A DNA stretch of 64,000 nucleotides from Lenzites betulinus (Eukaryota; Basidiomycota; Agaricomycetes; Polyporales; Polyporaceae): NCBI GenBank assembly GCA_022264855.1, contig JABYQU010000017.1, positions 310,001 to 374,000 of the forward strand. The letters run 5' to 3'. The notes under the pieces were generated by a model, which ran no database searches, had not been told where the DNA came from, and worked only from the letters and a program-made list of their open reading frames with translations. Every line of letters starts with the position of its first letter. The first letter of the stretch is position 1. The position numbers and the translations under genes are program-made. Of this stretch, positions 36,530 to 47,278 are shown piece by piece.

Positions 36530-39500
36530 CAGCCAGCCAGCCGCCGGTCACCTTCGCACGCCGTGCACACACACCGCAGGTTGAGTATGTGCGGCGGGCC
36601 CCCAGCGTCGTTGGACTGGAGGCGCGCCACCACGCGCACGCAGTCCGCCACCGTTTTAACCAGGTGGCGCTCGCGCAGGCAGCGTCCCGCGGCGGAGTTC
36701 GCCGCAGCACGCCCACCGCGCATCCCTATGTGATACCATATGGGCAGTGCCAGTCGGAGGGCCTCGTCAGGTAGGAGCGGGGAAAGCGATGTGTTGAATC
36801 GCGTTGCCGTACTGATCATCGTGCGCAGGGGCGCCGGAAGTGGGCGCATCGGACGCACGCTGACGTCCCACTGCTGCAGGAATGGGTTGACGCGAACACT
36901 GCGTGCAACACGCTTGGACGCCAACGTCGGGGCCCCCGCAAACAGGGCGTCCGCAAGGAACGTCCACCGGGGGCGAGAACGTTGCAGGTTAAGGTAGGTT
37001 TTGATCCACATCAGATCAATTGCCCGGTTCCGCGCGCTGAGGTCAAGTAGAGCCACACCCCCATGGGTCACCGGCGCCATGAGCAGCTGCTGGGACACGA
37101 AATGGTGCCCTCCTTCCGTCCACATGAACTTCATTATCAGTTTTTGCAGCTCATCCTCGACCGCTTTAGGCATTCCTTGTGCCATAGTCAGGAACTGAGT
37201 TCTACTCCCCACCTCCATTCCGATTACTAACTTCTTCCCATAGAGCGTGGGTTTACGCCGTCCCCACCGGTCCAGGTTCCGGCGGATTGTATCGACAATC
37301 GCCCGCCACGCCGCGCATGGGTCCGCGGCGTTGCCCACACGGGCACCGAGGACTCGAATTGTGTCGCCGTCCGGGACGACGCGCACCTCAGGGGGGATTC
37401 TCAGGAGGCCTTCATAGACTTCATGCAGCCACACCATCGACGCCCGCCGCACAGGCCTCCCCAGGGGTAGTACCTCAGTCTTACCCGTGTTGAACTTCGC
37501 CCTGGCCGCATTACACCACTTTGTGAGTATGGCAGTCAACGTTTCATAGTCGTCATCCTTGCTGAGGAATACCGTTGTATCATCCGCATAGAGCGTTGTG
37601 ATGAGGCGCGCGGCGACGCCAGGCACTGAGATGCCGCGCAGCGGGGAGTCTCGGAGAGCAATGGCAAGTGGTTCAATCGCGAGGATGAATAGCAGGCACG
37701 ACATCGGGTCGCCCTGGCGGACCCCACGTACTATCTCATATGGCCGGCTCAGCGTGCCGTTCACCATGACCGCACTCGTCGCGGCGGCGTACATCGCACG
37801 TACTGTTCGGATGAAGCGCGCCGGGAAGTTCTGGTGCGCAAGAAGCTTCCACAGGTATCCGTGGTCGATCCTATCATAAGCCTTGTCTTGATCGAGGGCG
37901 ATCACCGCGCCGTCGATATCCTCCGCCTCCGCATACTCAAGCATGAGCGCGGTGAGTTTTATGTTATCAAAAATCCTTCGTCCCGGAAGGAAAGCGGCCT
38001 GGTCCGGGTGGACGAGGTTGCACGCCGGTGCCACAAGGCGCGCCGCTAGTACACGGGCGAGAAGTTTGTAATCAGCATTGAGGAGCGTAATCGGCCGATA
38101 GTTCACAATACAGCGAGTATCTCCTTTCAGTTTGTAGATAGGGCATACCCATCCGCACGCGAAATCAGTCCCTGCTGCAATACCATGGAGCTCGATATCA
38201 TTGAACACTCGCCGCAGCGTGCCCGCGACGTCGAAGAAGGTCTTCCCCGCTTTCCGGCCCGCACGGGCCCAGCGCAGATACAGCTTCCAGAGCTCTACCG
38301 GCAGGCCGTCCAGACCTGCGGACCGACCAGGTGCAGCTGCGTCCATCGCCTCCTCGACCTCGGTGTCGTCAATCGGCGCAGCCAGCGGTGCCTTGAGGGC
38401 GCTCGATAGTCTCCCCGGTACGCCGTCAAGGACGCTCGCGACGTCATCTTCATGTCGCCCGCGATCCGTTACTGGGTCCTGACGTTGTATTGAGTCATAG
38501 TGTGCCCGCGCAATATCGCACATCTCCCGCGTTGAGTTGGCGTACGTCCGGCGTCCATCGGGGCCCAGGGGACGCTCCATCTCGTAGAAAGTCCCGTCCT
38601 CAGGCGGTGGGGCGTTCACTCGTATCCAGTATTTGCCGATCCGCTCGCCGGCGACCCAATCCTTGGCAGCGCCCGCCAGTCGGCGGCCCCCGAAACGCTT
38701 AGCTTCGAGCCGCGCCAGCTGCTCGCGAGCATCCATAGCCGCGGCCAGATCTGGGCCAGCATTGCCCGCTGGGGGGGGCGGCGGGGCGGGTGCCGGGGCA
38801 GCCGGTACATCTGCACTGGTAGCACCGCTTGGCGGGGGGTGCGCCGCGGCACACGCGGACTGCAGCCTCGTCCTAAGCGTCGCAATTTTCCGGTCTTGCG
38901 CCGCCGCTTTCGTCTTGTGGCGTTCTCTGGCGGCGTTTCGCAGCTGCACCTTGAAAGCGGCGAAGAGCGTTTGGGGATTATGGGTCGGGGTCCGTTCGCG
39001 CAGATCATTGAGGTCGTTCTGGAGGCGCATTCCCAAGGAGCGCATGGTCCCGACAAAAGGGGGGTCGTCAAGGAGGCCAAGCGGGAGCGTCCAGCGTCCC
39101 CGCCCCACCTCCGGGGTCTGGTAGTTCGCCAAGGAGACGCTGGCCATTGAATGGTCTGTGACTACTCCCGCGGGGCCGATGGCCCAGTCAGCGGCCGCGT
39201 GCCGTAGGGCGCGGCTGATATACACCCGGTCCAGCCGCGACTGGCTACCGGAGGCCGCTTGGCAGTAGGTGTATTCGCGCGCGTCGGGGTGCGCCATCCG
39301 CCACGAGTCGGTCAGGCCCAAACGCTCGCGGAGAGTCGTGAAGGCCGCCACCGACACCGCCGGGTCAGGCCGGGACGGCATCCGATCAGCGGGGGACTCT
39401 ACGAAGTTGAAATCCCCGAGGCACACCATTGGGCGTATGTGTCGTTCGCTGAGTTCTCGGTCAACCGCGGCCCAGAAAGCCGCGTTGTCGCCCGGTCGGT

Positions 39501-40008
39501 TAGGCGCATACACGTTTAAAAGGGATAGGGTCCTGGTCGCAGTCCACGGGACTGTCAGTACCGCTGCCCGACCGGGGATGAGCTCACACATTACTGTCGG
39601 GGCGCCCGCCGTAGCGAGACACCGTTTGTTGGTGACAAATGCAACACCGCCTGCGCCGAGCGGGTTCACGGGGTCAGGGGACGCGTAAAACGCCAGTCGA
39701 TCTCCGAACAGTTCGTTGAGTGTTTTCAGACGACTTGGAGTAAGATGGGCTTCTTGTACGGCGAGTACCGCTAGGCGACGTTCTTTAACAAGCTGATTTA
39801 TTGTGAGCCACTTATCACTAGTCGGCCCACTTGTAGCTCTGCCGAAACCGTTCACGTTCAGAGTTGCCAGCCGGATTCTTGCCCTCCTCCGAGTTGTATT
39901 GCCGCAAGGCACACCAGGGGGGGCGGCTGCCGCCGGGACAGCCGCGGGGTCATCAGGGGGGTCCCCGGCAGCAGGGGGGCCCTCCCGTCGCCCGCGGCTT
40001 GTGCGCAA
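36520..40008 (-). CDS. LINE ORF2, 5' part: endonuclease and reverse transcriptase, cut by KDZ insertion
   Basis: The EEP endonuclease lies in about residues 45-310 (IRLATLNVNGFG, LAVQEAHL, CLGDFNFVE, SRLDRVYI, VTDHSMASV). The reverse transcriptase spans about residues 590-870, with ALDQDKAYDRIDH, QGDPMSCLLFILAIEPLA and the catalytic LYADDTTVF near residue 805. A cysteine motif (CVCTACEGDRRLAGC) follows and the LINE sequence ends at codon 1163. The present frame then reads 13 codons of KDZ sequence to a TAA at 36478. Joined to 18817-17255 the product is 1683 residues, in frame. The start is the ATG at 40008, although no conserved feature proves it. The 355-bp gap from ORF1 contains an eight-C run on the sense strand. 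Confidence 0.88.
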
Positions 40009-40363
40009 TATGCCTTGCCAGTTACGTTCATCCGTCGTTTGTAGGGTGTCAGGGTTTGCAGCAGTCGGTTGTTTCCTGTTGGCTATCGACCAATTACCAA
40101 CAGTAGTCGGAGTGCCTCTCCAACCAGGGGGCGTGCGGCAGGGCGTTTCCTTCGGGAGGGGTACCCAGCGCGCTTCAGCCTCTCGGCACGGCTCGCCCAG
40201 GCCTAAATAGGCCGCCGTTTAAAAAAGGGGGGGGACTTCATGGCTTTCCTAGCCAGGGCTAGTATGTTGGGCCTGAAGGGGGTACGGGACAGTATCAACA
40301 TTCAACGGGCGCGGGAAGGAGTCTCTCAGTATCTAATTACATTCGATCACGCGTTCTCATATC

Positions 40364-42484
40364 TCAAAAAAGCGGGGGGGCCGAGGCTCCCGCCGCTGTG
40401 GATCCGTGGCTACCACCAAGACCGCCCCGCCGGTCGCGCCTGGCAGCTCCTCCGCGTGGCTGGCTGCTGCCGCGCTGTACTCTCCCTCCGCGTGCTCCTG
40501 TGGCCGGGGGCGGCGGGCCCGGCGGGTCGCCACCATCTACACCTTGGTCCTGTTGCACCGTCCCACCTTGGCCCCAATGCGCGCCAGGCGGCGGCGCGTT
40601 CCATCCAGGAACATCCTGAAAAGGGCACAAATACGTGGGGTGGTCGGCCCCGTGGCAGCCGTGGCATCGTCCAGCGCGGCGCGCGAAGCCCGTGGAGTTG
40701 AACGGGCTCGGGAAGGGGAGGCGTGCGATCGAGTTTCGCCACTCACGCCATCGGGGCGGTGACGAGGTGGGGGAGTCGCAGAAGATCGCCGCGATGATGT
40801 TGCCATTCCGGAGTGTGGTGACTCTGACCTCAAGGGAGCCGAGGATGGTGCGCGCAACGTCCTCAGGGCGAACACCGACGAATCGCGAGTTGGCCTGCGC
40901 GAGGCTGAGTATTCCGGGGAGGACACGCGGTCCGCTGAAGACGCTCCAGACAGCATGCATGATGCTGTTGTCGTGGTCGTGAGCAAAGCCCCCGGCTAGG
41001 AACAGGAAGCGCGGGACGCTCGCGACGGGGCGGTAGAAAAATAATGTAACTGCAGGGGTCGAGACCACTCGCTGCGCGACCAGCCACGCAATCGCCTGCC
41101 GCGATAGCCCGAGTACGATCCACGTGATCGGGGGGGCAGGACGCCGCTCCGCCGGTACCGCCCAGTCGATCTCGGGTGGGACGATCAGGAAATGCAGCTC
41201 ACCAGTGACGGCTTGGATAGTCTCCGTGATTGCTCCGGAGAGCGGCCTCAAGTCTCGTGGGGCGGGGAAGGCCGAGTTCCAAATGTGCACTCCTACGTTC
41301 TCACCCGTTGCCGGATCGCAGAGGGCGGCGAGCCGGTCACGCGGCAGGCCGGCGAGGAGGCCCTCGGGCTCATTGACGACGACCTCCGGGAAGCCCCCTT
41401 CCGGAGTGGGCGTGAAGATCGGTCCCGACGGCAACGTGGTAAGCACAGACGAGTGGTCGCCCGCGGTGTAGGTCGTGGTTCGCGAGAGAGAGCGTCCGTC
41501 CGCATGGGCAGGAGGGGTCGGCAGGCCGGGCGGCGCCGTCGGCATACGGAAGGACGCAGCGAGTGACCCGAAAGGGGTCGCCGGTACTTCAGGAGCATGC
41601 GGGTACGGGGTCGGTGGCCGTCCAGGTGCTGCCATCCCATGGGTCATGCCTCCATCGAGCCGCGGGGTGGGCTCCCACGTGCCGCCAGAGCTGGGCACAG
41701 CCGTCGTCGGGCCCGGGGTTAGCGTGGGGGGCGGCCCGGAGGGGTCTGGCCAGGCCGCAGCAAACGCGTCCGGGTTTATCGGTCCCGAGGGGGCAAGCGC
41801 CGTAGGGAAGCGATTGCGGTTGAAGTCTAACACGGACAGGGGCAAGCCGGCCTCGCTGGCGGTGCGGCCGCCCGAAGGCGGTGACATGAGAGGGAGGTCG
41901 AGTTCCATGTCGAACATGAGGTCCTCCGGAGGCGTGTTCTCAACGTTGCTGCGCGCCGGTCGTGGCGGCCCATTAATGGGGATGGGTCGGGAGCCAGTGG
42001 GGGGCATTGCTCGGTCACCGCCGCCGCCCAACGGGGTGGCGTCCCAAGCTCGGTTTGATGTCGGAGGGCGGTCCTGGGTGGCCACAGTGTCCGTAGGGCC
42101 AAACCAGGCAGGGCGATCGATGCGCGGCGTCGGTCGCCGCCATGCAGCTGGTGCGACCGGTGAGAAAGCCGGAGTCGTTTGTCGAGCGTGCAACGCGAGG
42201 GACGTCCGTGGCAGCCTGCCGCTACGACCACCGGTCGGCGGGGTGGGACTCGGCGATTCAAAACGCGCACATTTGCGCGAGCGCCGATCGGGCTCGGTGT
42301 TGCTGAGGCCACTGGCCGGTAGCTGCGGCGGGGTGGCCGGCGGAGAGCTCGTCGCGCGGGTAGTCACAGCAGGAGCCACCGCAGGCGGCGACGGGGAGCG
42401 GCGGGTTGGCACCGGGACGTACGGGCGGGCAGGGGGCCATACGAAGCCGGGCGGGATGTCCGCGTACTCCAATTCCTGTCCCAT
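40364..42484 (-). CDS. LINE ORF1, gag-like protein with CCHC zinc knuckle, 706 residues
   Basis: A probable RNA-binding ORF1 product that forms the LINE ribonucleoprotein. Residues 1-350 are Pro/Arg/Ser-rich and probably disordered. Residues 370-600 contain a more ordered region (LSRQAIAWLVAQRVVSTPAV, FLAGGFAHDHDNSIMHAVW) typical of fungal LINE gag proteins. A single knuckle, CHGCHGADHPTYLC (C-x2-C-x4-H-x4-C), lies near residue 615, followed by a Gly/Arg-rich tail. The start is the ATG at 42484. A TAA stop sits directly before it in the same frame, so initiation here is by re-entry or leaky scanning unless the preceding 151-codon frame originally fused to it. Confidence 0.75.
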   Translation of the reverse strand: MGQELEYADIPPGFVWPPARPYVPVPTRRSPSPPAVAPAVTTRATSSPPATPPQLPASGLSNTEPDRRSRKCARFESPSPTPPTGGRSGRLPRTSLALHARQTTPAFSPVAPAAWRRPTPRIDRPAWFGPTDTVATQDRPPTSNRAWDATPLGGGGDRAMPPTGSRPIPINGPPRPARSNVENTPPEDLMFDMELDLPLMSPPSGGRTASEAGLPLSVLDFNRNRFPTALAPSGPINPDAFAAAWPDPSGPPPTLTPGPTTAVPSSGGTWEPTPRLDGGMTHGMAAPGRPPTPYPHAPEVPATPFGSLAASFRMPTAPPGLPTPPAHADGRSLSRTTTYTAGDHSSVLTTLPSGPIFTPTPEGGFPEVVVNEPEGLLAGLPRDRLAALCDPATGENVGVHIWNSAFPAPRDLRPLSGAITETIQAVTGELHFLIVPPEIDWAVPAERRPAPPITWIVLGLSRQAIAWLVAQRVVSTPAVTLFFYRPVASVPRFLFLAGGFAHDHDNSIMHAVWSVFSGPRVLPGILSLAQANSRFVGVRPEDVARTILGSLEVRVTTLRNGNIIAAIFCDSPTSSPPRWREWRNSIARLPFPSPFNSTGFARRAGRCHGCHGADHPTYLCPFQDVPGWNAPPPGAHWGQGGTVQQDQGVDGGDPPGPPPPATGARGGRVQRGSSQPRGGAARRDRRGGLGGSHGSTAAGASAPPLF

Positions 42485-42819
42485 TTAATGAGATCAGTAC
42501 ACCGCGTGGCCGGAGCGGGCAGAAATACCTCAGTGTCCGTATCCGTGTTCTCCAGCTCTGGGAGGCCGGTGAAGGCGTCCTCGGCTGATTGGTCTGTGGC
42601 GAGCCTCGCCGCACGCCCCGCGGCTGCATCAATGACACCCGCCGTAACGGATACAGAGCGCGCGCGGCGGGGGGTGTTGGGAGGAGGCGTCGGGCCACGG
42701 TCCGCTTCCGCAAGGGTCAGGTTAGACGGGGGGGCACGATCCTCCGCAGTCAGCGGGTGGGTGTCACCATGCGTTACGGTAGGAGGGGGGGCCGGGTCAG
42801 ACTCGTTGGTGGTGGGCAT
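42364..42819 (-). CDS. LINE upstream frame, 151 codons, overlaps ORF1
   Basis: It starts MPTTNESDPAPPP and is Pro/Thr/Asp-rich. It overlaps the start of the 706-codon frame by 121 bp in a different frame. The last 40 codons, inside the overlap, change character (basic, no bias). This suggests that the natural product either stopped near 42484 or shifted into ORF1 about there. It may be the true N-terminus of ORF1 with a one-base lesion in this copy. Confidence 0.4.
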   Translation of the reverse strand: MPTTNESDPAPPPTVTHGDTHPLTAEDRAPPSNLTLAEADRGPTPPPNTPRRARSVSVTAGVIDAAAGRAARLATDQSAEDAFTGLPELENTDTDTEVFLPAPATRCTDLIKWDRNWSTRTSRPASYGPLPARTSRCQPAAPRRRLRWLLL

Positions 42820-43540
42820 TCTGGCTTGTAGTTCGCGATGGGTCAGGGTGGGCGAGCTGACGAGTCCCTCACTGGCTGCGGGGCTTTATGGCGACACAGA
42901 AACGGTCAACGCTGGGGATGACGGTGCACTCACATTGGCAGGCCCCTTCGGCCAGACACAACGCACTCCGCCCGTGCGTCCATGTCCCTGCACTCGTGCT
43001 ATGAAACACATCTTTCCCGTGTCATTGTCGCGGTTCTGAAGGGGAAGGCGGGCGGCGAGGTAAGGTAGAGGGGGCGGGCGTTCGCTTTGGCGGATGGTGT
43101 GGGCATCGCGCGCACGGCACGACGCGTTCGCTCGTGTCGGCGACTCAGCGCGCCAATGGCCTTCACGCATCTTGCGCAGGATCTAGTTCTGTGCCGGCAT
43201 CGTTAGCTAACCTCACCGCGGGCGTTCACGTACACCTGTCAGCGGAGATGCTTAGCTATGCTCCCGCTTGTCTTCTTCCGCGGCGAAAGTACACTTCGCG
43301 GCGCGCTTTGCGGGTTTTGGGGGCATGGAAGGTTGAGGGGGGGGGCAACTGATTGTATTCTCGAGTACGGGGCGGCTCAAGGGCACAGCAGCTAGCGGCA
43401 GTGTAACGTTCAATCTACGGGAGGGGCGGTGGGCGGGAGCGGAGAGTCATACGTTTATCAGACAGCAGCACCTTCGGGGATTACCGTAGCTAATTTAGGC
43501 CCCTCCCTCAGAACAGCCGCTCGCTCTGCATTCACCTTCT

Positions 43541-44617
43541 TCAGTCGTCGATGCGCCGGTAGCCTGCACGCCGGCGGCCGCCGAGCACACGGAAGCCGCG
43601 GCGGCGCATACCGCTCATGGCGGGAGCCGATACCTTGCTGCGGCTGATCGCGGCCGCCAGTGCCCGTTTCTCACTGCAGCCGCTCCCATCGCCGTACTCG
43701 CCCCGGACAGCGAAGCCCGCCACCGGGGGGGCGGCACCAGCTGGGGGCGTGGTATAGAAGACGCTGGGCTCCGCGATGGGTAGGGCGTCAGGGGGGGTCG
43801 TGGCCAGGAGGGTTGGTGCTACGGCCACGTGGAGGGCGGGCGCATCGGGGGCGCCTGTCGTCGCGCCGGGAGCGGACGGCCCGACGAGCGTCACGGCAGC
43901 GGGGCCCGGCGCTACCTCATATGCCCAGACCGGGTCGCGCGGGAAAAGCGGCCCCGCCCATTCCGGGCGCCCATCCGGGGCGGGAGTGCCGGCCACGACC
44001 GGTGCCCGCGTGTCGTATCTCGCGCTAGCTTCGTTGTTCGTCCAGCTGCGCGGCAGGTCGTGCAGGACGGGTACACCGCGGCGCGTCACTGGGCGCGGGG
44101 CGTCGGGCAAAGCTGGGAGGGGTGGGCGTAGTACCGGGACAGCCTCGCCTCTGGCGGACGCATCGCGCGCCGAGGCACGGAGGCGTTGCGTGATCATGTC
44201 GGCAAGGTTAGGCGGGGGCATCACTGTTTCGGCAGCGCTGACGAAGATAAAGGCGCGTCGCGCGCGTTCGAGTGGGTTTTCATTCGTGACAACAATCTCG
44301 ACGTATTCCTCCTGCCTCGTCCTCTCTCCGGCTATTGTTCCTTTGAAAGCGAGGGGGATGGCGGGGTAGTTTTCGCCCGGGGGGAGGTGGAACGTGGATG
44401 GGGCGTGGGCGAGCGGGTTGACCAGGAATAGTTGCACGCGTTGGCCCCAACGCAGGGGGTGCGTCGATGGGAAGGGCGCGTCAAACAGGAGCGTGGTGCT
44501 ACCTGGAGGGGAGGGGTGCGTCGTCGACACCCTTGGGGTGACGTAGAGGGGGAGAGCGGGTGTTGCGTCCTGTCGGTACAGGATTGGGAGGGACATTCTG
44601 GTGGCAAGGGGATGCAC
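43541..44617 (-). CDS. LINE 5' open frame, 358 codons, unknown
   Basis: A long uninterrupted frame near the LINE 5' end, starting MHPLATRMSLPILYRQD. An internal ATG seven codons on is equally plausible. The first 130 residues look folded (RWGQRVQLFLVNPLAH, YVEIVVTNENPLERARRAFI). The middle is Pro/Ala-rich, and the end is strongly basic (MRRRGFRVLGGRRRAGYRR), suggesting nucleic-acid binding. An eight-C run on the sense strand precedes it by about 45 bp. No family recognised. Confidence 0.5.
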   Translation of the reverse strand: MHPLATRMSLPILYRQDATPALPLYVTPRVSTTHPSPPGSTTLLFDAPFPSTHPLRWGQRVQLFLVNPLAHAPSTFHLPPGENYPAIPLAFKGTIAGERTRQEEYVEIVVTNENPLERARRAFIFVSAAETVMPPPNLADMITQRLRASARDASARGEAVPVLRPPLPALPDAPRPVTRRGVPVLHDLPRSWTNNEASARYDTRAPVVAGTPAPDGRPEWAGPLFPRDPVWAYEVAPGPAAVTLVGPSAPGATTGAPDAPALHVAVAPTLLATTPPDALPIAEPSVFYTTPPAGAAPPVAGFAVRGEYGDGSGCSEKRALAAAISRSKVSAPAMSGMRRRGFRVLGGRRRAGYRRIDD

Positions 44618-44686
44618 AGGTAGGTCAGCTTGGTTGCTCCCAGTGGCTGCTATTTAATAGGGGGGGGAACAGACTTTTGGCCATGC

Positions 44687-44971
44687 TCAACACTGGGGGC
44701 TGACGGGGCGCTCCGGCATTGGGACAGCTTCTAGTTTCTGTGGTTTGTCAGGCGAAGAGCGGCGAAGGAACGAATTCGAAGTTCGAAGGAGCGAAGCAGG
44801 GCGGAGCGGCGTTATGTAGACACATTTATCATGATGGGGCGCAGGCTGGTAGCATTTAGCACAATACGTAACGACTGCCCGCCCTGCACATTTATGCGCT
44901 TCGCACCTGTATGAGGCATGCCGTCTAGGGTTCACTGCCGTCGGTCGCGACCAGGCAGCAGGCACTGGCAA
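44687..44971 (-). CDS. LINE 5'-region small frame with Cys/His cluster, 94 codons
   Basis: The first frame on the LINE sense strand after its 5' end. It contains an unusual cluster, YRCEAHKCAGRAVVTYCAKC followed by HHDKC, which has the spacing of a small zinc-binding fold. The rest is basic and low complexity. Short length makes chance possible. Confidence 0.3.
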   Translation of the reverse strand: MPVPAAWSRPTAVNPRRHASYRCEAHKCAGRAVVTYCAKCYQPAPHHDKCVYITPLRPASLLRTSNSFLRRSSPDKPQKLEAVPMPERPVSPQC

Positions 44972-45411
44972 CGTAGCACCCCAGGTTTGTACAAAAGGGG
45001 GGGAGGCGGCACGTTATCGCGCAACGCCCTTCTTGTGCGGGGGGGGGCGGCGCCCTATTCTTTGGAAAGCAGATGTTCAGTACAAGCTCCGTTGGCACTA
45101 GTCATGCTCACGGGGCTGGTCGGGACCGAGGTCCCTTGCCCCGAGGGGCAATACTCCGAGGAGTAGGCAGCGGGCTGCCGAATCGATCACCTATGGGCGC
45201 ACACGTTACCAGCAGTTGCTTATCATTCGGGTCCGCACACACAGCTTAGTATAGAGATGGGAGAAGAAAACATACTGGAGCCTCCACCGCCAGTACTCTC
45301 ATTGCATTACCTCTGTTCTCCTCGAGTGCAGTGCTCCGCACGCTCTGCCGGGGGGGGGCAGAGCGTGGGAAAAGCCCATGTGGTGGTGGTTCGAGTTCAA
45401 GGCGCCCCCCC

Positions 45412-45424
45412 GAATCGGCTGCTC
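45412..45424 (+). repeat. LINE target-site duplication, copy at the 5' end of the LINE
   Basis: GAATCGGCTGCTC, identical to 17065-17077. The LINE sense strand begins immediately to its left with seven G residues. Confidence 0.9.
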
Positions 45425-45426
45425 TT

Positions 45427-47278
45427 AAGATCCTCTCCAGGGCCTCCAAACGTGATCGTCTTACAAATTCCTTGGGGGTATCTCAAAGGTCTGATCTCTT
45501 AAGAAAATTCATAGATTTTGCTCTGCCCGTGTAAGGGACCACTGATAGATCGCCGGGTCATCCTAATCATGTGGATTGTAAGTGGGCCTAGAGATAAATT
45601 TGTGTATCCTATTAGTGCTAGCGGTGGCGTTGGACTCAGATTAGGGGGGCGGCGTTCGGGCTACGACGCCGCATCGTTCCATGTGTTGCTGGAAATAATA
45701 CAATAGAGAGCTAGCCTAGTCAATTCCACATACCTGGTGTCGTACCTGCTGGATTCGGATGCGCGTGGAAGCTACTATCGACGTGAATGCGGACTTTCCG
45801 AATCCCTTCCGCGTCCGAGGTCGGATTCTTTTGCATACTACCATTCTTCGCCGTAACTCGCGCAGGAACATATGTGGTGTCACAGATACCTTGCGAGGCC
45901 GTTGGAGCAGGCCTCCCTGTGCGAGGGGCTACATTCGGTATACTGTTATAGCTGTGATATAACCGTCAGTGCTAGGTTTGCTCCCAAGCATCTGTCGTCG
46001 GACGTCGGTCGACGCGAGCGAGGCGCTTGCTGAGAAGCTCCCTGCTCGCTCGTCTGCTTAGACCAGGTTCTCGGCCGGCGAATCATACTCGGGCATCCGG
46101 CACACCAACAGGGTGAGGTAATTTTATGAGGAAATCAACGGACAGCGTGGGCTGACAGCATGAACAAAGTTGCCAGGCACACTCCCCGCCAGGCAAACGA
46201 AGTACACGCTGTCCGATGCGCCATCGCCACTCCAGCCAAGAAATTGTCTGAAAATCCGGAATGGGTACCAGTGAGCATATTCCACGACGATCAGCTCCCA
46301 GGAGCCTTGCGCCACAATGGCCACTGTCGTATTCAACCCCCGCAGTCACTGGTCAAGGCACTGTCGGGATTGAACATACAACATACGACTGGTCACTGGG
46401 CCCTGGTCATGGGAGCGCTATGGATGATCCTGCCCGAGCCTCGACCATCATCCGAGATGCCTGCGTTCGCCTGCCAAGCCACCCCTTGGCCAGCGCCAGG
46501 TTCAAACGCCTGTTGTACATCGAACGCTGTCCTGCGCTACTACGATGTCGTGGAAGAGCAAGTCGATGCTACCCTCTACTTCAGCTGGACGCAGGGAGCT
46601 GTAGATTCGCACACCACACTAGTATGATGTCTTCTGCCGCGTCATGTCAATGCATGTGTGCCCCCGACCTGCCTCGGCTACTTGAGATTTCGAGGTCCCG
46701 GCACCGCTTGGCATCGTATGGTGCCTGCAGTGCTGGGCGCGGATACACAGCGCCCGGCGAATTATATATGGCACAATTTCGAACGGCCAGACGCACCCAT
46801 GTTTCACTCCAAGCGTATACACCGGCCATCGCTCCACGTTGTACAATCGTGAATTGTGATGCAAGGTGCGACCACGCTGCTCTTCGGCGCGCTTGCTTGG
46901 CGCGCGGCGGCCTGGGGTCGGATATTCGGATCTGCGGAATATCGGCCTCTTCGTATGAACATTAAATCGTGCAGCGTTGAGACGTTCTTGCTAGCCTTCT
47001 GCGTGCGTACCTTGCTCACACAGATTTGAAACCTGTGCCATGTAGGGCCATGCACTATCGAAGGTAACGATAATCACTGACATCTTCAAAACACTCTAGG
47101 ACGCGAGGGTAATCCTCCTGTCCTCGTTCTTCTGAAGACGCGCCGAGGACTGCCATCTTGGAATGCTTCTTGGGTGGGTATGCTCAGGGCATTCGCAGGG
47201 GCTGATAATGTAAAACGTCTTGTATCGCATATGGTACATATCTACGAGAGTCAGATAGGGTACAGCTCGCGGCGTTCA
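45427..47278. other. Intergenic between LINE and PRP17
   Basis: Overlapping open frames occur at 46160-46627 and 46261-46965 (plus) and 46083-46349 (minus). All are rich in Cys and His through composition, share the same bases in different frames and show no domain. I support no gene here. Confidence 0.45.

Larger units (their letters stand above)
17078..45411 (-). mobile_element. Tad/I-type LINE retrotransposon, interrupted by a KDZ transposon
   Basis: A non-LTR retrotransposon on the minus strand. Its 3' end is a 38-nt poly(A) tail (T tract at 17078-17115) and its 5' end lies at 45411. It is flanked by a target duplication of 13-15 bp (17065-17077 and 45412-45424). Without the inserted 17.7-kb KDZ element it measures about 10.6 kb. 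Gene order along the sense strand: a cysteine-rich small frame, a 358-codon frame, a 151-codon frame overlapping a 706-codon gag-like frame with a CCHC knuckle, then a long EN-RT-RNase H frame and a short 3' UTR. Runs of seven to nine C residues (sense strand) mark the 5' region and the gaps between frames. RNase H with a downstream CCHC motif places it in the Tad/I group. At 10.6 kb it is longer than the roughly 7 kb of Tad1. Confidence 0.88.

Noticed and set aside
16088..45515. An old MITE split by the LINE, based on CTTAAG-rich inverted similarity
   Set aside because: The similarity between the two sides is short and gapped, with no clear terminal repeat or duplication.
46083..46965. Genes in the 155- and 234-codon plus-strand frames and the 88-codon minus-strand frame
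   Set aside because: They overlap on the same bases in different frames, have no domain and no intron support.
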